Positions 1 to 6,534 of a stretch of DNA of 9,821 nucleotides are shown here, piece after piece; the stretch's first letter is position 1; every line of letters begins with the position of its first letter. Made by a program: the position numbers and the translations under genes. This DNA is from Candidatus Omnitrophota bacterium. Its GTDB lineage: Bacteria > Omnitrophota > Gorgyraeia > 2-01-FULL-45-10. The notes below the pieces were generated by a model, which saw only the letters and a list, made by a program, of their open reading frames with translations, ran no database searches and was not told the DNA's origin. The DNA lies in NCBI GenBank assembly GCA_026387135.1, contig JAPLMH010000147.1:1-9821 (forward strand), given 5' to 3'.

Positions 1-26
1 GGGGTAGTGCCTGAAGCGGCGTTACG

Positions 27-99
27 AAATTTTTACACTTTATGGCAGTATAGCGAAAAATTCAAATTCCTGAAAGAAGTTGAATTTTTGTAAAAATTT
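27..99. repeat. Nested AT-rich inverted repeats in the intergenic region
   Basis: Two perfect 10-bp inverted repeats are nested. The outer pair is AAATTTTTAC (27-36) with GTAAAAATTT (90-99). The inner pair is AAAAATTCAA (56-65) with TTGAATTTTT (80-89) around a 14-base loop. The 3' arms are directly adjacent, while the 5' arms are separated by 19 bases. Within 1-186 I find no coding frame with family features, no tRNA and no other gene; the stretch appears to be intergenic. Confidence 0.6.
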
Positions 100-106
100 T
101 GTCCGA

Positions 107-135
107 GCACATTTGGATGCCTAATCCAAATGTGC
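107..135. repeat. Perfect 12-bp palindrome flanked by GTCCG direct repeats
   Basis: GCACATTTGGAT and ATCCAAATGTGC form a perfect inverted repeat around the 5-base centre GCCTA. The pentamer GTCCG is present on both sides, at 101-105 (one base away) and at 136-140 (directly adjacent). Neither strand has a T-run directly after the stem, so it is not a standard intrinsic terminator. It could be an RNA hairpin, an operator-like site, or a small repeat unit. The function is not decided. Confidence 0.7.
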
Positions 136-186
136 GTCCGCGAAAGGCACGCCCCGCGAGGTCGATGCCTGCCTATCGAAGCGGAG

Positions 187-223
187 ATAATAAAAAGCGC
201 GTGGTGAATGTCACCACGCGCTT
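187..223 (-). terminator. Intrinsic terminator of the ribosomal operon
   Basis: A perfect 13-bp stem, AAGCGCGTGGTGA against TCACCACGCGCTT (arms 211-223 and 195-207), closes a 3-base loop. On the minus strand it runs into TTTTTATTATC, a weak but clear U-tract whose first Ts are the end of the stem. It lies 21 bases after the rplQ stop. There is no T-run on the plus-strand side, so it should act on minus-strand transcripts only. It marks the end of the long operon. Confidence 0.92.
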
Positions 224-244
224 GAAACGTACTGTTGCTGCCTG

Positions 245-883
245 TTATCTGTCGCCGCGCTTGCGGAAGAGGCCTCTTAAGTTCTTCATGAAGCCTGGAT
301 TGTTAGCTATCTTCTTATCCTCGCTCTTCGCCCTCTCGGTCCTCTTCTCTTCGGCAAGAGTGGGCTTGGACTTCGAGATCGGCTTTGCCCTCAACTCTTC
401 CTTCTTGATATCTTCTTTATGTTTCGCCTCGACGGCCTTGTCGCCCTTTGTTTCGGCAAGATCTTCGTCCTTTGGCGCTTCAGGTTTGGCTTTTTCTTTC
501 TTCTTTTTCGCTAGTTTTTCTACGACCGTTCTCTCTGTAAGTTCCAGGATGACCATATCCGCACCGTCACCGCGCCTGAACCCTATCGGTATTATGCGCG
601 TAAAACCGCTCGTCCTCTTACTGAAGAGAGGTCCTATCACCTTAAAGAGCCTCATGACGAGATCTCTATCCTGAAGGATGTCATAGGCGCGCCTTCTGGA
701 GAATACGGAATCTGTCTTGGTCAGAGTTATCAGGCGCTCGATCAGCTTTCGAGACTCTTTCGCACGACCCTTCGTGGTCTCCATTCTTTCGTGCTTCAAC
801 ATATTCCGGGCCATATTCCGCATAAAAGCCTTCCTATGGCTCGTCATCATCCCAAGTTTTGCGTTTCCTTTGTGATGTCTCAT
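245..883 (-). CDS. rplQ: 50S ribosomal protein L17 with long charged C-terminal extension
   Basis: L17 binds 23S rRNA near the polypeptide exit tunnel. The core at 1 to ~122 is canonical: MRHHKGNAKLGMMTSHRKAF, the NMLKHERMETTKGRAKESRK segment at 27-46, and the late motif FRRGDGADMVILEL (102-115). Typical bacterial L17 stops near 115-130 residues. This one continues to 212 with ~90 residues rich in Lys, Glu and Ala, likely helical or disordered, and finishes with a separate basic/aromatic patch PGFMKNLRGLFRKRGDR (196-212). Such tails occur in some phyla, and their role is unknown to me. It starts one base after rpoA and is the last gene of the operon, with an intrinsic terminator 21 bases after its stop. 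Confidence 0.97.
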   Translation of the reverse strand: MRHHKGNAKLGMMTSHRKAFMRNMARNMLKHERMETTKGRAKESRKLIERLITLTKTDSVFSRRRAYDILQDRDLVMRLFKVIGPLFSKRTSGFTRIIPIGFRRGDGADMVILELTERTVVEKLAKKKKEKAKPEAPKDEDLAETKGDKAVEAKHKEDIKKEELRAKPISKSKPTLAEEKRTERAKSEDKKIANNPGFMKNLRGLFRKRGDR

Positions 884-884
884 T

Positions 885-1880
885 TTATTTGGACTCTTCC
901 TTATCTTTCTTGCCGCCCTCTACCTTCATGCCGAGCGACAATCCCATATCGACTATAACTTTCTTTATTTCGGCCAGGCTCTTTTTGCCGAAGTTCCTGT
1001 ATTGGAGCATGTCGAGCTCCGAGCGCCTTACCAGGTCGCCTATCGTCTTTATCCTCGCCTCTTTTAAACAGTTTGAGCTTCGGACGGAGAGTTCCAGTTC
1101 CGATATAGGGACCTTCATCTTCTCTTTCAGCAACTTCTGCTCCTCGGTCTCTTCGGGCATATCCTCTTCTTCCGGCAATTTTCCGAAGTTGACGAATACA
1201 TCGAGGTGCCTCTGAAGTATGTTGGACGCATAAAGGAGAGCCTCTTTCGGAGCTATCGCTCCATTTGTCCATACTTCCAGGATAAGCTTGTCGTAATCGG
1301 TTATCTGACCGACTCTTGTGTTCTCTACGTCAAAGTTGACTCGTCTGACGGGAGTGAATATGGAGTCTATCGCTACCACCCCTATGGGCTGGCCTTCCTT
1401 CTTATTTCTGTCTGCAGGCACATATCCTCTGCCGCGCGCGACCTGCATCTCTATCTTAAGGTCGACATCTTTGGTCAGAGTGCAGATATGCAGATCCGGA
1501 TTTATCACCTCGACCGTTTCGTTTACTTTGATATTCTTTGCGGTAACATCGCCCTTCTTGCTAACGTCTATGAATATCGGCCTGGGAGTCTTAAAGTGCG
1601 AGCGCAGGACCAGCTTCTTTAAATTCAGTATGATCTGAGGAACGTCCTCTACGACGCCCTTGATAGTGGAGAACTCGTGGTGAACGCCGTTTACCTTTAT
1701 GCTTGTAACAGCAGCTCCCTCGATCGACGATATGAGGACTCTCCTCAAAGAATTTCCTACCGTCATGCCATATCCACGCTCGAACGGCTCCGCTATGAAT
1801 TTGCCGTATTCAGGCGTTGCGGTAGACTCGTCAAGAATGAGCTTCTTCGGCATTTCGAAATTCTTCATGCTTATACCCAT
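885..1880 (-). CDS. rpoA: DNA-directed RNA polymerase subunit alpha
   Basis: The alpha dimer scaffolds assembly of RNA polymerase, and its C-terminal domain contacts promoter UP elements and activators. The length is 331 aa, as in most bacteria. The N-terminal domain (1 to ~233) carries the dimer and beta-contact motif ERGYGMTVGNSLRRVLISS (34-52) and DVPQIILNLK (79-88). A charged linker (~236-258, EEEDMPEETEEQ) leads to the C-terminal domain (~259-320). There VRSSNCLKEA holds R267 and N270, and GKKS holds K300; these correspond to the DNA-contacting R265, N268 and K298 of E. coli. UP-element recognition is therefore expected. It ends in a short acidic/basic tail. One base separates it from rplQ. 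Confidence 0.98.
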   Translation of the reverse strand: MGISMKNFEMPKKLILDESTATPEYGKFIAEPFERGYGMTVGNSLRRVLISSIEGAAVTSIKVNGVHHEFSTIKGVVEDVPQIILNLKKLVLRSHFKTPRPIFIDVSKKGDVTAKNIKVNETVEVINPDLHICTLTKDVDLKIEMQVARGRGYVPADRNKKEGQPIGVVAIDSIFTPVRRVNFDVENTRVGQITDYDKLILEVWTNGAIAPKEALLYASNILQRHLDVFVNFGKLPEEEDMPEETEEQKLLKEKMKVPISELELSVRSSNCLKEARIKTIGDLVRRSELDMLQYRNFGKKSLAEIKKVIVDMGLSLGMKVEGGKKDKEESK

Positions 1881-1886
1881 TTTTTT

Positions 1887-1892
1887 CTCCTT
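1887..1892 (-). promoter_or_regulatory. Ribosome binding site of rpoA
   Basis: AAGGAG followed by six A residues leads directly to the rpoA ATG at 1880. It selects the MGISMKNF start over the in-frame ATG four codons later. With the 45-base spacer ahead of it, rpoA appears able to recruit ribosomes independently of rpsD. Confidence 0.85.
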
Positions 1893-1898
1893 ATTATA

Positions 1899-1925
1899 TA
1901 CGTTATTGTATATCGTGTATTGCGC
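1899..1925. repeat. Degenerate 7-base repeat in the rpsD-rpoA spacer
   Basis: On the minus strand, after the rpsD stop, the spacer reads gcgcaat, acacgat, atacaat, aacgtat: four diverged heptamers of the same flavour as those at 8981-9028. Both tracts share GTAAGCGCAA at the upstream end; here the TAA within it serves as the stop codon of rpsD. Similarity is imperfect and the tract is short, so common origin is an inference. Confidence 0.5.
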
Positions 1926-2561
1926 TTACTTGGAATACAACTCAACTATCAGCTGTTCCTGTATCTGGAAACCGATATCTTCCTTCTTAGGCATATCCAC
2001 TATCTTGACTTTCGGATCGGTCTTATCAACGTCTAACCACTTGGGTACGACCCTGTCCGTGAGAGACTCTCTTCTATCCTTAATGGCCTTTACCATCGTA
2101 TCTTTCTTCGTTTTTATCGCCACCTCTTCGCCTGTCTTCACGGTATATGACGGTATGTCAACTCTCTTACTATTGACATAGACATGCCCATGCTGAACAA
2201 GCTCTCTGGCTTCGGATCTGGAAGACGCAAGATTAGCCCTGAATATGACATTATCCAGCCTGCGCTCCAATAGCTGCAACAGCGTTAATCCAGTAACGCC
2301 CTTAGCCTTCTCTGCGATCCTGAAACAGTGTCTGAACTGCTTCTCCAGTACGCCGTATATCCTCTTGACCTTCTGCTTCTCTCTAAGCTGCGTGCCATAG
2401 TTGGACGTCTTTTTACGCATTTGGTTCTGTCCATGCTGACCGGGTGGAAATGACCTGCGCGACAAAGCGCACTTCTCGGTTGCACAGCGCGTGCCCTTTA
2501 AAAATAGTTTGACCCCTTCTCTTCTGCAAAGTCTGCATGAGGGTCCCGTATATCTTGCCAT
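1926..2561 (-). CDS. rpsD: 30S ribosomal protein S4, zinc-binding form
   Basis: S4 is a primary 16S rRNA binding protein that nucleates 30S assembly and, in E. coli, represses the alpha operon. It is 211 aa, near the usual 200-208. The N-terminal zinc site is complete: C9, C12, C26 and C31, so this is the cysteine form. Conserved blocks include SFPPGQHGQ (37-45), the S4 RNA-binding domain at ~99-160 (RRLDNVIFRANLASSRSEAR), and the C-terminal IQEQLIVELYSK. It overlaps rpsK by one base, and translation is probably coupled. After the stop comes a 45-base spacer before rpoA whose repeat-like tract overlaps the TAA stop itself. Confidence 0.98.
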   Translation of the reverse strand: MARYTGPSCRLCRREGVKLFLKGTRCATEKCALSRRSFPPGQHGQNQMRKKTSNYGTQLREKQKVKRIYGVLEKQFRHCFRIAEKAKGVTGLTLLQLLERRLDNVIFRANLASSRSEARELVQHGHVYVNSKRVDIPSYTVKTGEEVAIKTKKDTMVKAIKDRRESLTDRVVPKWLDVDKTDPKVKIVDMPKKEDIGFQIQEQLIVELYSK

Positions 2562-2983
2562 TAAACTCTCCTTCTCTTCGGCGGACGGCAGCCATTATGG
2601 GGTATCGGGGTAACGTCCCTTATAGCCCTTACGGTGATGCCGGCAGCTTGTATCGAACGTATAGCGGACTCTCTTCCTGCGCCGGGACCTTTTACGTATA
2701 CCTCCACCTCTTTCACCCCGCGCTCAAGCGCCTTCTTCGAAGCGCTCTCGGCGGCCATACCTGCCGCAAAAGGTGTGGACTTCTTCGATCCCTTAAAACC
2801 GGCGCTACCGGTAGATGCCCATGATATCGTATTGCCCTGCTTGTCCGCTATAGTGACTATAGTGTTATTAAAAGTAGCCAGTATATGCGCTATGCCGCTT
2901 GGCGGCGCCTTGACGGCCTTCTTGCTCTTCTTGAACTTGCTCTTCTTTTTTTGTTCCTCTTGCTGCTTCGGTTGCTCTGCCAT
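2561..2983 (-). CDS. rpsK: 30S ribosomal protein S11
   Basis: S11 forms part of the mRNA exit path on the 30S platform together with S7. The protein is 140 aa against the usual ~129. The extra residues are a Gln/Lys-rich N-terminus (about 1-27, with KKKSKFKKSKKAVK). The core begins at GIAHILATFNNTIVTI (30-45), includes KSTPFAAGMAAE (68-79), and closes with the signature GPGAGRESAIRSIQAAG (99-115) and the invariant DVTPIPHNGCRPPKRRRV (123-140). The ribosome site is AAGGG, 9 bases upstream, in the end of rpsM. The TAA stop shares one base with the rpsD ATG (TAATG). Confidence 0.98.
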   Translation of the reverse strand: MAEQPKQQEEQKKKSKFKKSKKAVKAPPSGIAHILATFNNTIVTIADKQGNTISWASTGSAGFKGSKKSTPFAAGMAAESASKKALERGVKEVEVYVKGPGAGRESAIRSIQAAGITVRAIRDVTPIPHNGCRPPKRRRV

Positions 2984-2985
2984 CT

Positions 2986-3405
2986 TTATTTACCCTTCGC
3001 CCCTTCTGCGCCGGCCGGTGCCGTCGCCTTTGTGGCCTTCTGTCTCACCACGCCGACGGTCTTTCTCGGGCCTTTTCTCGTCCTCGCATTAGTCTTAGTT
3101 CTCTGACCGCGCACAGGCAAACCCCTCCTGTGCCGCAATCCTCTGTAACTACCTATATCTATGAGGCGCTTTATATTAGCCGCCACATCTCTTCTTAAAT
3201 CTCCCTCGACCCTGTAATCTTTCTGTATGATAGTAGCCAGCCGCGACACCTCTTCTTCCGTGAGGTCCTTGGCTCGCTTGGCGAGATCTATGTTGGCGGC
3301 CTTCAGCACAGTGACGGCCAAAGTCCTGCCTATGCCGTATATGTAAGTCAACGCAATATCTACCCTCTTCTCTTTCGGAATATCAACACCGATAATTCTT
3401 GGCAC
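2986..3405 (-). CDS. rpsM: 30S ribosomal protein S13, GTG start
   Basis: S13 is in the head of the small subunit, forms intersubunit bridges with L5 and contacts P-site tRNA. The 139 aa protein is longer than the usual 118-126 aa because of its tail. The N-terminus PRIIGVDIPKEKRV, the helix-two-turn-helix GIGRTLA (24-30), and the signature IGSYRGLRHRRGLPVRGQRT (84-103) with TKTNARTRKGPRK (103-115) are all present. The last ~18 residues are an Ala/Lys/Gly-rich extension (KATKATAPAGAEGAKGK), probably disordered and close to the tRNA-binding face. The start is GTG with a perfect AGGAGG. The stop is 2 bases ahead of rpsK. Confidence 0.98.
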   Translation of the reverse strand: MPRIIGVDIPKEKRVDIALTYIYGIGRTLAVTVLKAANIDLAKRAKDLTEEEVSRLATIIQKDYRVEGDLRRDVAANIKRLIDIGSYRGLRHRRGLPVRGQRTKTNARTRKGPRKTVGVVRQKATKATAPAGAEGAKGK

Positions 3406-3410
3406 CTAAT

Positions 3411-3416
3411 CCTCCT
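3411..3416 (-). promoter_or_regulatory. Perfect Shine-Dalgarno for the GTG start of rpsM
   Basis: AGGAGG lies 5 bases before GTG at 3405, the only perfect consensus ribosome site in the window. It fixes the GTG as the S13 start. A strong site may offset the weaker initiator at the head of the alpha half of the operon. In E. coli S4 represses from a pseudoknot ahead of rpsM; the 20-base gap here leaves no room for a comparable leader unless it reaches into rpmJ. Confidence 0.85.
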
Positions 3417-3425
3417 GAATTTTTA

Positions 3426-3539
3426 CTATCCCTGTCTCTGTTTGTGCTTGGGGTTATCGCAGATTATCCTTATGATACCCTGCCTACGGACCACCTTGCA
3501 CTTGGGACAGATCTTCTTTACGCTAGCTCTTACTTTCAT
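3426..3539 (-). CDS. rpmJ: 50S ribosomal protein L36
   Basis: This 37-codon gene lies in the gap between infA and rpsM. It reads MKVRASVKKICPKCKVVRRQ, then GIIRIICDNPKHKQRQG, then TAG. L36 is the smallest protein of the large subunit and stabilises 23S rRNA domains II, V and VI. The zinc site of the cysteine form is complete: C11, C14, C27 and H32. Length and every signature residue are canonical. It is 4 bases after infA and 20 bases before the rpsM GTG. Identification is secure despite its size. Confidence 0.98.
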   Translation of the reverse strand: MKVRASVKKICPKCKVVRRQGIIRIICDNPKHKQRQG

Positions 3540-3543
3540 CGTA

Positions 3544-3765
3544 TTATTTCTCTCTACGTATTATTCTTCCTCTCGAGAGATCGTACGGCGAAAGCTCCAG
3601 TGTCACCGTATCTCCGGGAAGTATTCTTATAAAGTTCATTCTCATTTTACCCGACACATGACCGAGAACCTTATGGCCGTTAGCAAGCTCCACCCTGAAC
3701 ATCGCGTTCGGGAGCGTCTCCAGGACTTTCCCTTCTAACGTTATCGGTTCTTCTTTATTGCTCAT
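3544..3765 (-). CDS. infA: Translation initiation factor IF-1
   Basis: IF-1 occupies the A site of the 30S subunit during initiation and aids IF-2 and IF-3. The 73 aa protein is a single OB fold of the standard length (71-73 aa). Typical motifs are ITLEGKVLETLPNAMFRVEL (8-27), GHVSGKMRMNFIRILPGD (35-52) and the C-terminal SPYDLSRGRIIRR (59-71). The start ATG has an AAGG ribosome site about 10 bases upstream, in the short gap after map. rpmJ starts 4 bases after its stop, matching the infA-rpmJ pairing found across bacteria. Confidence 0.98.
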   Translation of the reverse strand: MSNKEEPITLEGKVLETLPNAMFRVELANGHKVLGHVSGKMRMNFIRILPGDTVTLELSPYDLSRGRIIRREK

Positions 3766-3780
3766 CAGGCCTACCTTCTT

Positions 3781-4527
3781 TTAAAGCGCCGTCAGTATCT
3801 GGGCGGCACCGTCTCTAACAGCTATCGTATGTTCGAAATGCGCCGACAGCGATCTATCTTTAGTAACGGCCGTCCAGCCGTCATCCAATATTTCAATCTC
3901 GTGTCCGCCCTCGTTCACCATCGGTTCGATCGCCAATATCATCCCGCTCTCCAACCGCGGCCCTTTGCCCGGCTTTCCGAAATTAGGTATCTCGGGCTCC
4001 TCATGTATCTTCTCGCCTATGCCGTGGCCTACGAACGACCGGACCACGCTGAATCCATCGGCCTCCACGCGCTCCTGCACATTAGCCGATATATCCGACA
4101 ATCTCTTGCCGGGCCTCGCGTTCTCGATACCGCGATAAAGCGACTCTTCCGTGACCTTCATCAGCTTCCGGGCCTTGTCGCTTATATTGCCTACGCCTAC
4201 CGTTATTGCGGCATCGGCAAAAAAACTTCCGCTCTTTACGCCCACATCTATACTCACGATATCACCGGCTTTAAGCTTCCGCTCGGATGGTATACCGTGG
4301 ACAACGCCCTCATTTATCGAGACACAGATATTGGCCGGATAGCCTTTATAATCTTTAAATGCCGGAAGGCCTCCGTTCTTAAGGATCTCCTCCAGCGCTA
4401 TCTTGTCCAACTCATTCGTCCCGATGCCGGGCTTTGCCGATCTCTTTAACTTATCCAGCACCATCGCGACTATCAGACCGGCTTTGCGTATCTGGCCGAT
4501 CTCTTCATCGCTTCTCAATATTATCAT
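3781..4527 (-). CDS. map: Methionine aminopeptidase, type I
   Basis: This enzyme removes the initiator methionine from nascent proteins after deformylation, when the second residue is small. The 248 aa length fits the minimal type Ia enzyme without an N-terminal zinc or SH3-like extension. All five dinuclear metal ligands are present: D94 (SIDVG), D105 (FADAA), H168 (GHGIG), E201 (AIEPM) and E232 (HFEHT). The substrate-side histidines H77 (VVHGIP) and H175 are also present. Translation is coupled to adk through the ATGA overlap. infA follows 15 bases after the stop. The adk-map-infA-rpmJ run links maturation of new proteins to ribosome supply. Nothing is unusual. Confidence 0.98.
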   Translation of the reverse strand: MIILRSDEEIGQIRKAGLIVAMVLDKLKRSAKPGIGTNELDKIALEEILKNGGLPAFKDYKGYPANICVSINEGVVHGIPSERKLKAGDIVSIDVGVKSGSFFADAAITVGVGNISDKARKLMKVTEESLYRGIENARPGKRLSDISANVQERVEADGFSVVRSFVGHGIGEKIHEEPEIPNFGKPGKGPRLESGMILAIEPMVNEGGHEIEILDDGWTAVTKDRSLSAHFEHTIAVRDGAAQILTAL

Positions 4528-5180
4528 GCCAACTTTGCGTCGGAAAAAATTTGAGAAAGAACTTTAAACAGATCTTTTACATCAAGAGCCCCGGATACCT
4601 TCTTCAGTATCCCCTTCTTCGTATAATAATCTATCAAAGGGCGTGTCTGTAGCTCGTAGACCTTCAGCCTGTTCTTGACCGTTTCCAATCTATCATCCGG
4701 CCTCTGAAAGAGCTCGGCACCGCATTTATCGCAGATGCCCTCGACCTTGGTCGGTATATTCTTTATATGAAAATTTGCACCACACGACTTGCATACTCTG
4801 CGGCCGGTCAATCTCTCTATCGCTATATTTTCGGGTATTTCAAAATAGAGGGCCATATCTATGCCCGACTCTATTTTTTCTAACGCCGCATCAAGCGCCT
4901 CGGCCTGCTTCAGCGTCCTGGGAAATCCGTCCAGTATATAACCTTTTTTCGTATCGCTCTGGGCAAGCCTATCGACAACAATGCCCACGACTACTTCATC
5001 GGGAACAAGTTCGCCTTTATCCATGAATGTTTTGGCCTTCTTGCCCATAGGCGTTCCGGTCTTTACAGCCTCTCTCAGGATATCGCCTGTTGATATGTGA
5101 GGGATATTATAACTTTTAGAAAGAACGACGCCTTGAGTCCCTTTTCCGGCCCCAGGAGGGCCCAACAATACTATATTCAT
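4524..5180 (-). CDS. adk: Adenylate kinase, zinc-LID type
   Basis: This cytosolic enzyme interconverts ATP + AMP and two ADP, balancing the adenylate pool. It is 218 aa, the long bacterial form. The P-loop GPPGAGKGT is at 7-15, the AMP-binding segment at ~30-60 (STGDILREAV), and the conserved DGFPRT at 84-89. The LID domain (~122-163) carries C130/C133 and C150/C153, a complete tetracysteine zinc site as in Gram-positive and many other bacteria; the E. coli enzyme lacks it. RPDDRLETVKNRL (160-172) supplies the catalytic arginines. The ATG has an AAGG ribosome site about 10 bases upstream. The stop overlaps the map start by 4 bases (ATGA). Placement between secY and map is common outside the gammaproteobacteria. 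Confidence 0.98.
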   Translation of the reverse strand: MNIVLLGPPGAGKGTQGVVLSKSYNIPHISTGDILREAVKTGTPMGKKAKTFMDKGELVPDEVVVGIVVDRLAQSDTKKGYILDGFPRTLKQAEALDAALEKIESGIDMALYFEIPENIAIERLTGRRVCKSCGANFHIKNIPTKVEGICDKCGAELFQRPDDRLETVKNRLKVYELQTRPLIDYYTKKGILKKVSGALDVKDLFKVLSQIFSDAKLA

Positions 5181-5187
5181 TACGCGA

Positions 5188-6534
5188 CTACCTTCTGGAC
5201 CTGATACGCCCTTTTTTCATGAAACCTTCGTAGTGCCTCATCAACAGATGCGACTCTATCTGCTTCATCGTATCGAGCATTACTCCGACGATGATCAGCA
5301 ATCCGGTGCCGCCGAAGAAGCTCGCCACAAGATACGGTATCTTCAACATCCCCGATACTATACTCGGGAAGACAGCTATGATGGCAAGAAAGAGCGAGCC
5401 CGGCAAAGTAATGCGCGTCATTATAAAATCTAGATACTCGGCTGTCTGTTTCCCCGGCCTTACGCCCGGCACGAACCCGCCGTACTTCTTCATGTTATCC
5501 GCCACATCTATGGGGTTAAATGAAATCGCCGCGTAAAAGTATGAAAAGAATATTATAAGAACAGAATACGAAATATTGTAAACCCACTCACCCTTGGTGA
5601 GCGACATCGCTATCTTTTGAAAAGTCTGGTTCGGTATAAATCCGGCTATGGTCGCCGGAAATAGTATTATGCTCTGCGCGAATATGATGGGTATGACGCC
5701 GCCCTGGTTCACCCTTAAAGGAATGAATGTCGATTGGCCTCCGTAAACTTTTCTGCCGACCACGCGCTTGGCGTACTGTATGGGTATCTTACGTTGGCCT
5801 TGAGTAACAAGGATGACCGCCACGATCACCCCGACCAACATGACTACCATCAAGATCAGCGTAAACGGTTCCAGCTGCGCCTTTTCGGGAGCGAACGGTG
5901 AGAATAGAGAATATACCTGATACATGGCCGTCGGGATACGCGATATGATACCCGCCGTTATTATGAGCGACATGCCGTTACCGATACCGTATTCCTGTAT
6001 CTGCTCTCCAAGCCACATTATGAAGGCCGTGCCGCTGGTAAGCGTTATCACGGTTAATATCCTGAAGGCCCATCCCGGGAACTGCACGATCTGCAGACCC
6101 TGGAACCTCGCGGGATTCTCAAGCCATACCGCTATGAAGAAGGACTGCACTACCGCCAGGAGCACCGTGCCGTATCTGGTATACTGCACTATCTTCTTCT
6201 GCCCAGCTTCGCCTTCCTTTGCGAGCTTTTCAAGGGCGGGTATTACCGCGGTCAAGAGCTGCAATATGATCGAAGCCGATATATATGGCATTATCCCGAG
6301 CGCGAATATCGTTAATCTTGATATTGCACCACCCGAAAACATATTCATTATGCCAAAGAGCGCCCCGCCTTGAGTGCGGGCTAAATTATTGAAGAAGACG
6401 GCCAGCTTCGCACCGTCAACTCCCGGAGTAGGTATATAAGTGCCGACCCTGTAAACAGCTATAAGGGCGAGCGTTAATAATATCTTTTTTCTAAGATCGG
6501 GTATCTTGAACGTATTGACAAAAGCTTCGAGCAT
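5188..6534 (-). CDS. secY: Preprotein translocase channel subunit SecY
   Basis: SecY forms the membrane pore of the SecYEG translocon and passes unfolded proteins across, or into, the inner membrane. The 448 aa length and ten hydrophobic segments are typical; approximate spans are 18-36, 70-96, 120-138, 155-175, 185-205, 222-246, 277-300, 318-340, 376-396 and 402-420. Signature 1 (GIMPYISASIILQLL, 80-94) and signature 2 (LGEQIQEYGIGNGMSLII, 175-192) are intact. The large cytosolic loops that contact SecA and ribosomes lie at ~246-276 and ~341-375; the latter carries the conserved GVRPGKQTAEYL, with R359 matching the essential loop arginine. The start overlaps the rplO stop (TAATG). The basic C-terminus ends RRSRR, and adk begins 7 bases later. 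Confidence 0.98.
   Translation of the reverse strand: MLEAFVNTFKIPDLRKKILLTLALIAVYRVGTYIPTPGVDGAKLAVFFNNLARTQGGALFGIMNMFSGGAISRLTIFALGIMPYISASIILQLLTAVIPALEKLAKEGEAGQKKIVQYTRYGTVLLAVVQSFFIAVWLENPARFQGLQIVQFPGWAFRILTVITLTSGTAFIMWLGEQIQEYGIGNGMSLIITAGIISRIPTAMYQVYSLFSPFAPEKAQLEPFTLILMVVMLVGVIVAVILVTQGQRKIPIQYAKRVVGRKVYGGQSTFIPLRVNQGGVIPIIFAQSIILFPATIAGFIPNQTFQKIAMSLTKGEWVYNISYSVLIIFFSYFYAAISFNPIDVADNMKKYGGFVPGVRPGKQTAEYLDFIMTRITLPGSLFLAIIAVFPSIVSGMLKIPYLVASFFGGTGLLIIVGVMLDTMKQIESHLLMRHYEGFMKKGRIRSRR

Noticed and set aside
32..54. TTTACACTTTATGG followed by TATAGC on the plus strand, resembling the lac promoter start
   Set aside because: Only about 11 bases separate the possible -35 and -10, too short for a sigma-70 promoter, and no plus-strand gene follows.
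140..190. Possible tRNA-like or small RNA fold between the palindrome and the terminator
   Set aside because: No T-arm consensus or acceptor pairing could be found; only a 5-bp TCGAT/ATCGA pairing at 162-179.
99..674. Plus-strand open frame of 191 codons at the left end
   Set aside because: It is mostly antisense to rplQ, crosses the terminator hairpin and the palindrome, and its protein shows no family features, only Ser/Phe-rich sequence that mirrors Lys/Glu codons.
901..1272. Minus-strand open frame of 123 codons inside rpoA in another frame
   Set aside because: The rpoA frame has complete alpha-subunit domains across this interval; the alternative is Arg-rich shadow sequence.
1893..1898. 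Perfect TATAAT on the minus strand just before rpoA, as an internal promoter
   Set aside because: The best -35 candidate at 17-base spacing (AATACA) matches only three of six positions. Transcription would start within or after the AAGGAG ribosome site, giving an rpoA message without it. More likely a by-product of the AT-rich repeat spacer.
3829..4449. Plus-strand open frame of 206 codons opposite map
   Set aside because: It lies wholly within a clear methionine aminopeptidase gene on the other strand, with no ribosome site or recognisable motifs; a shadow of codon bias.
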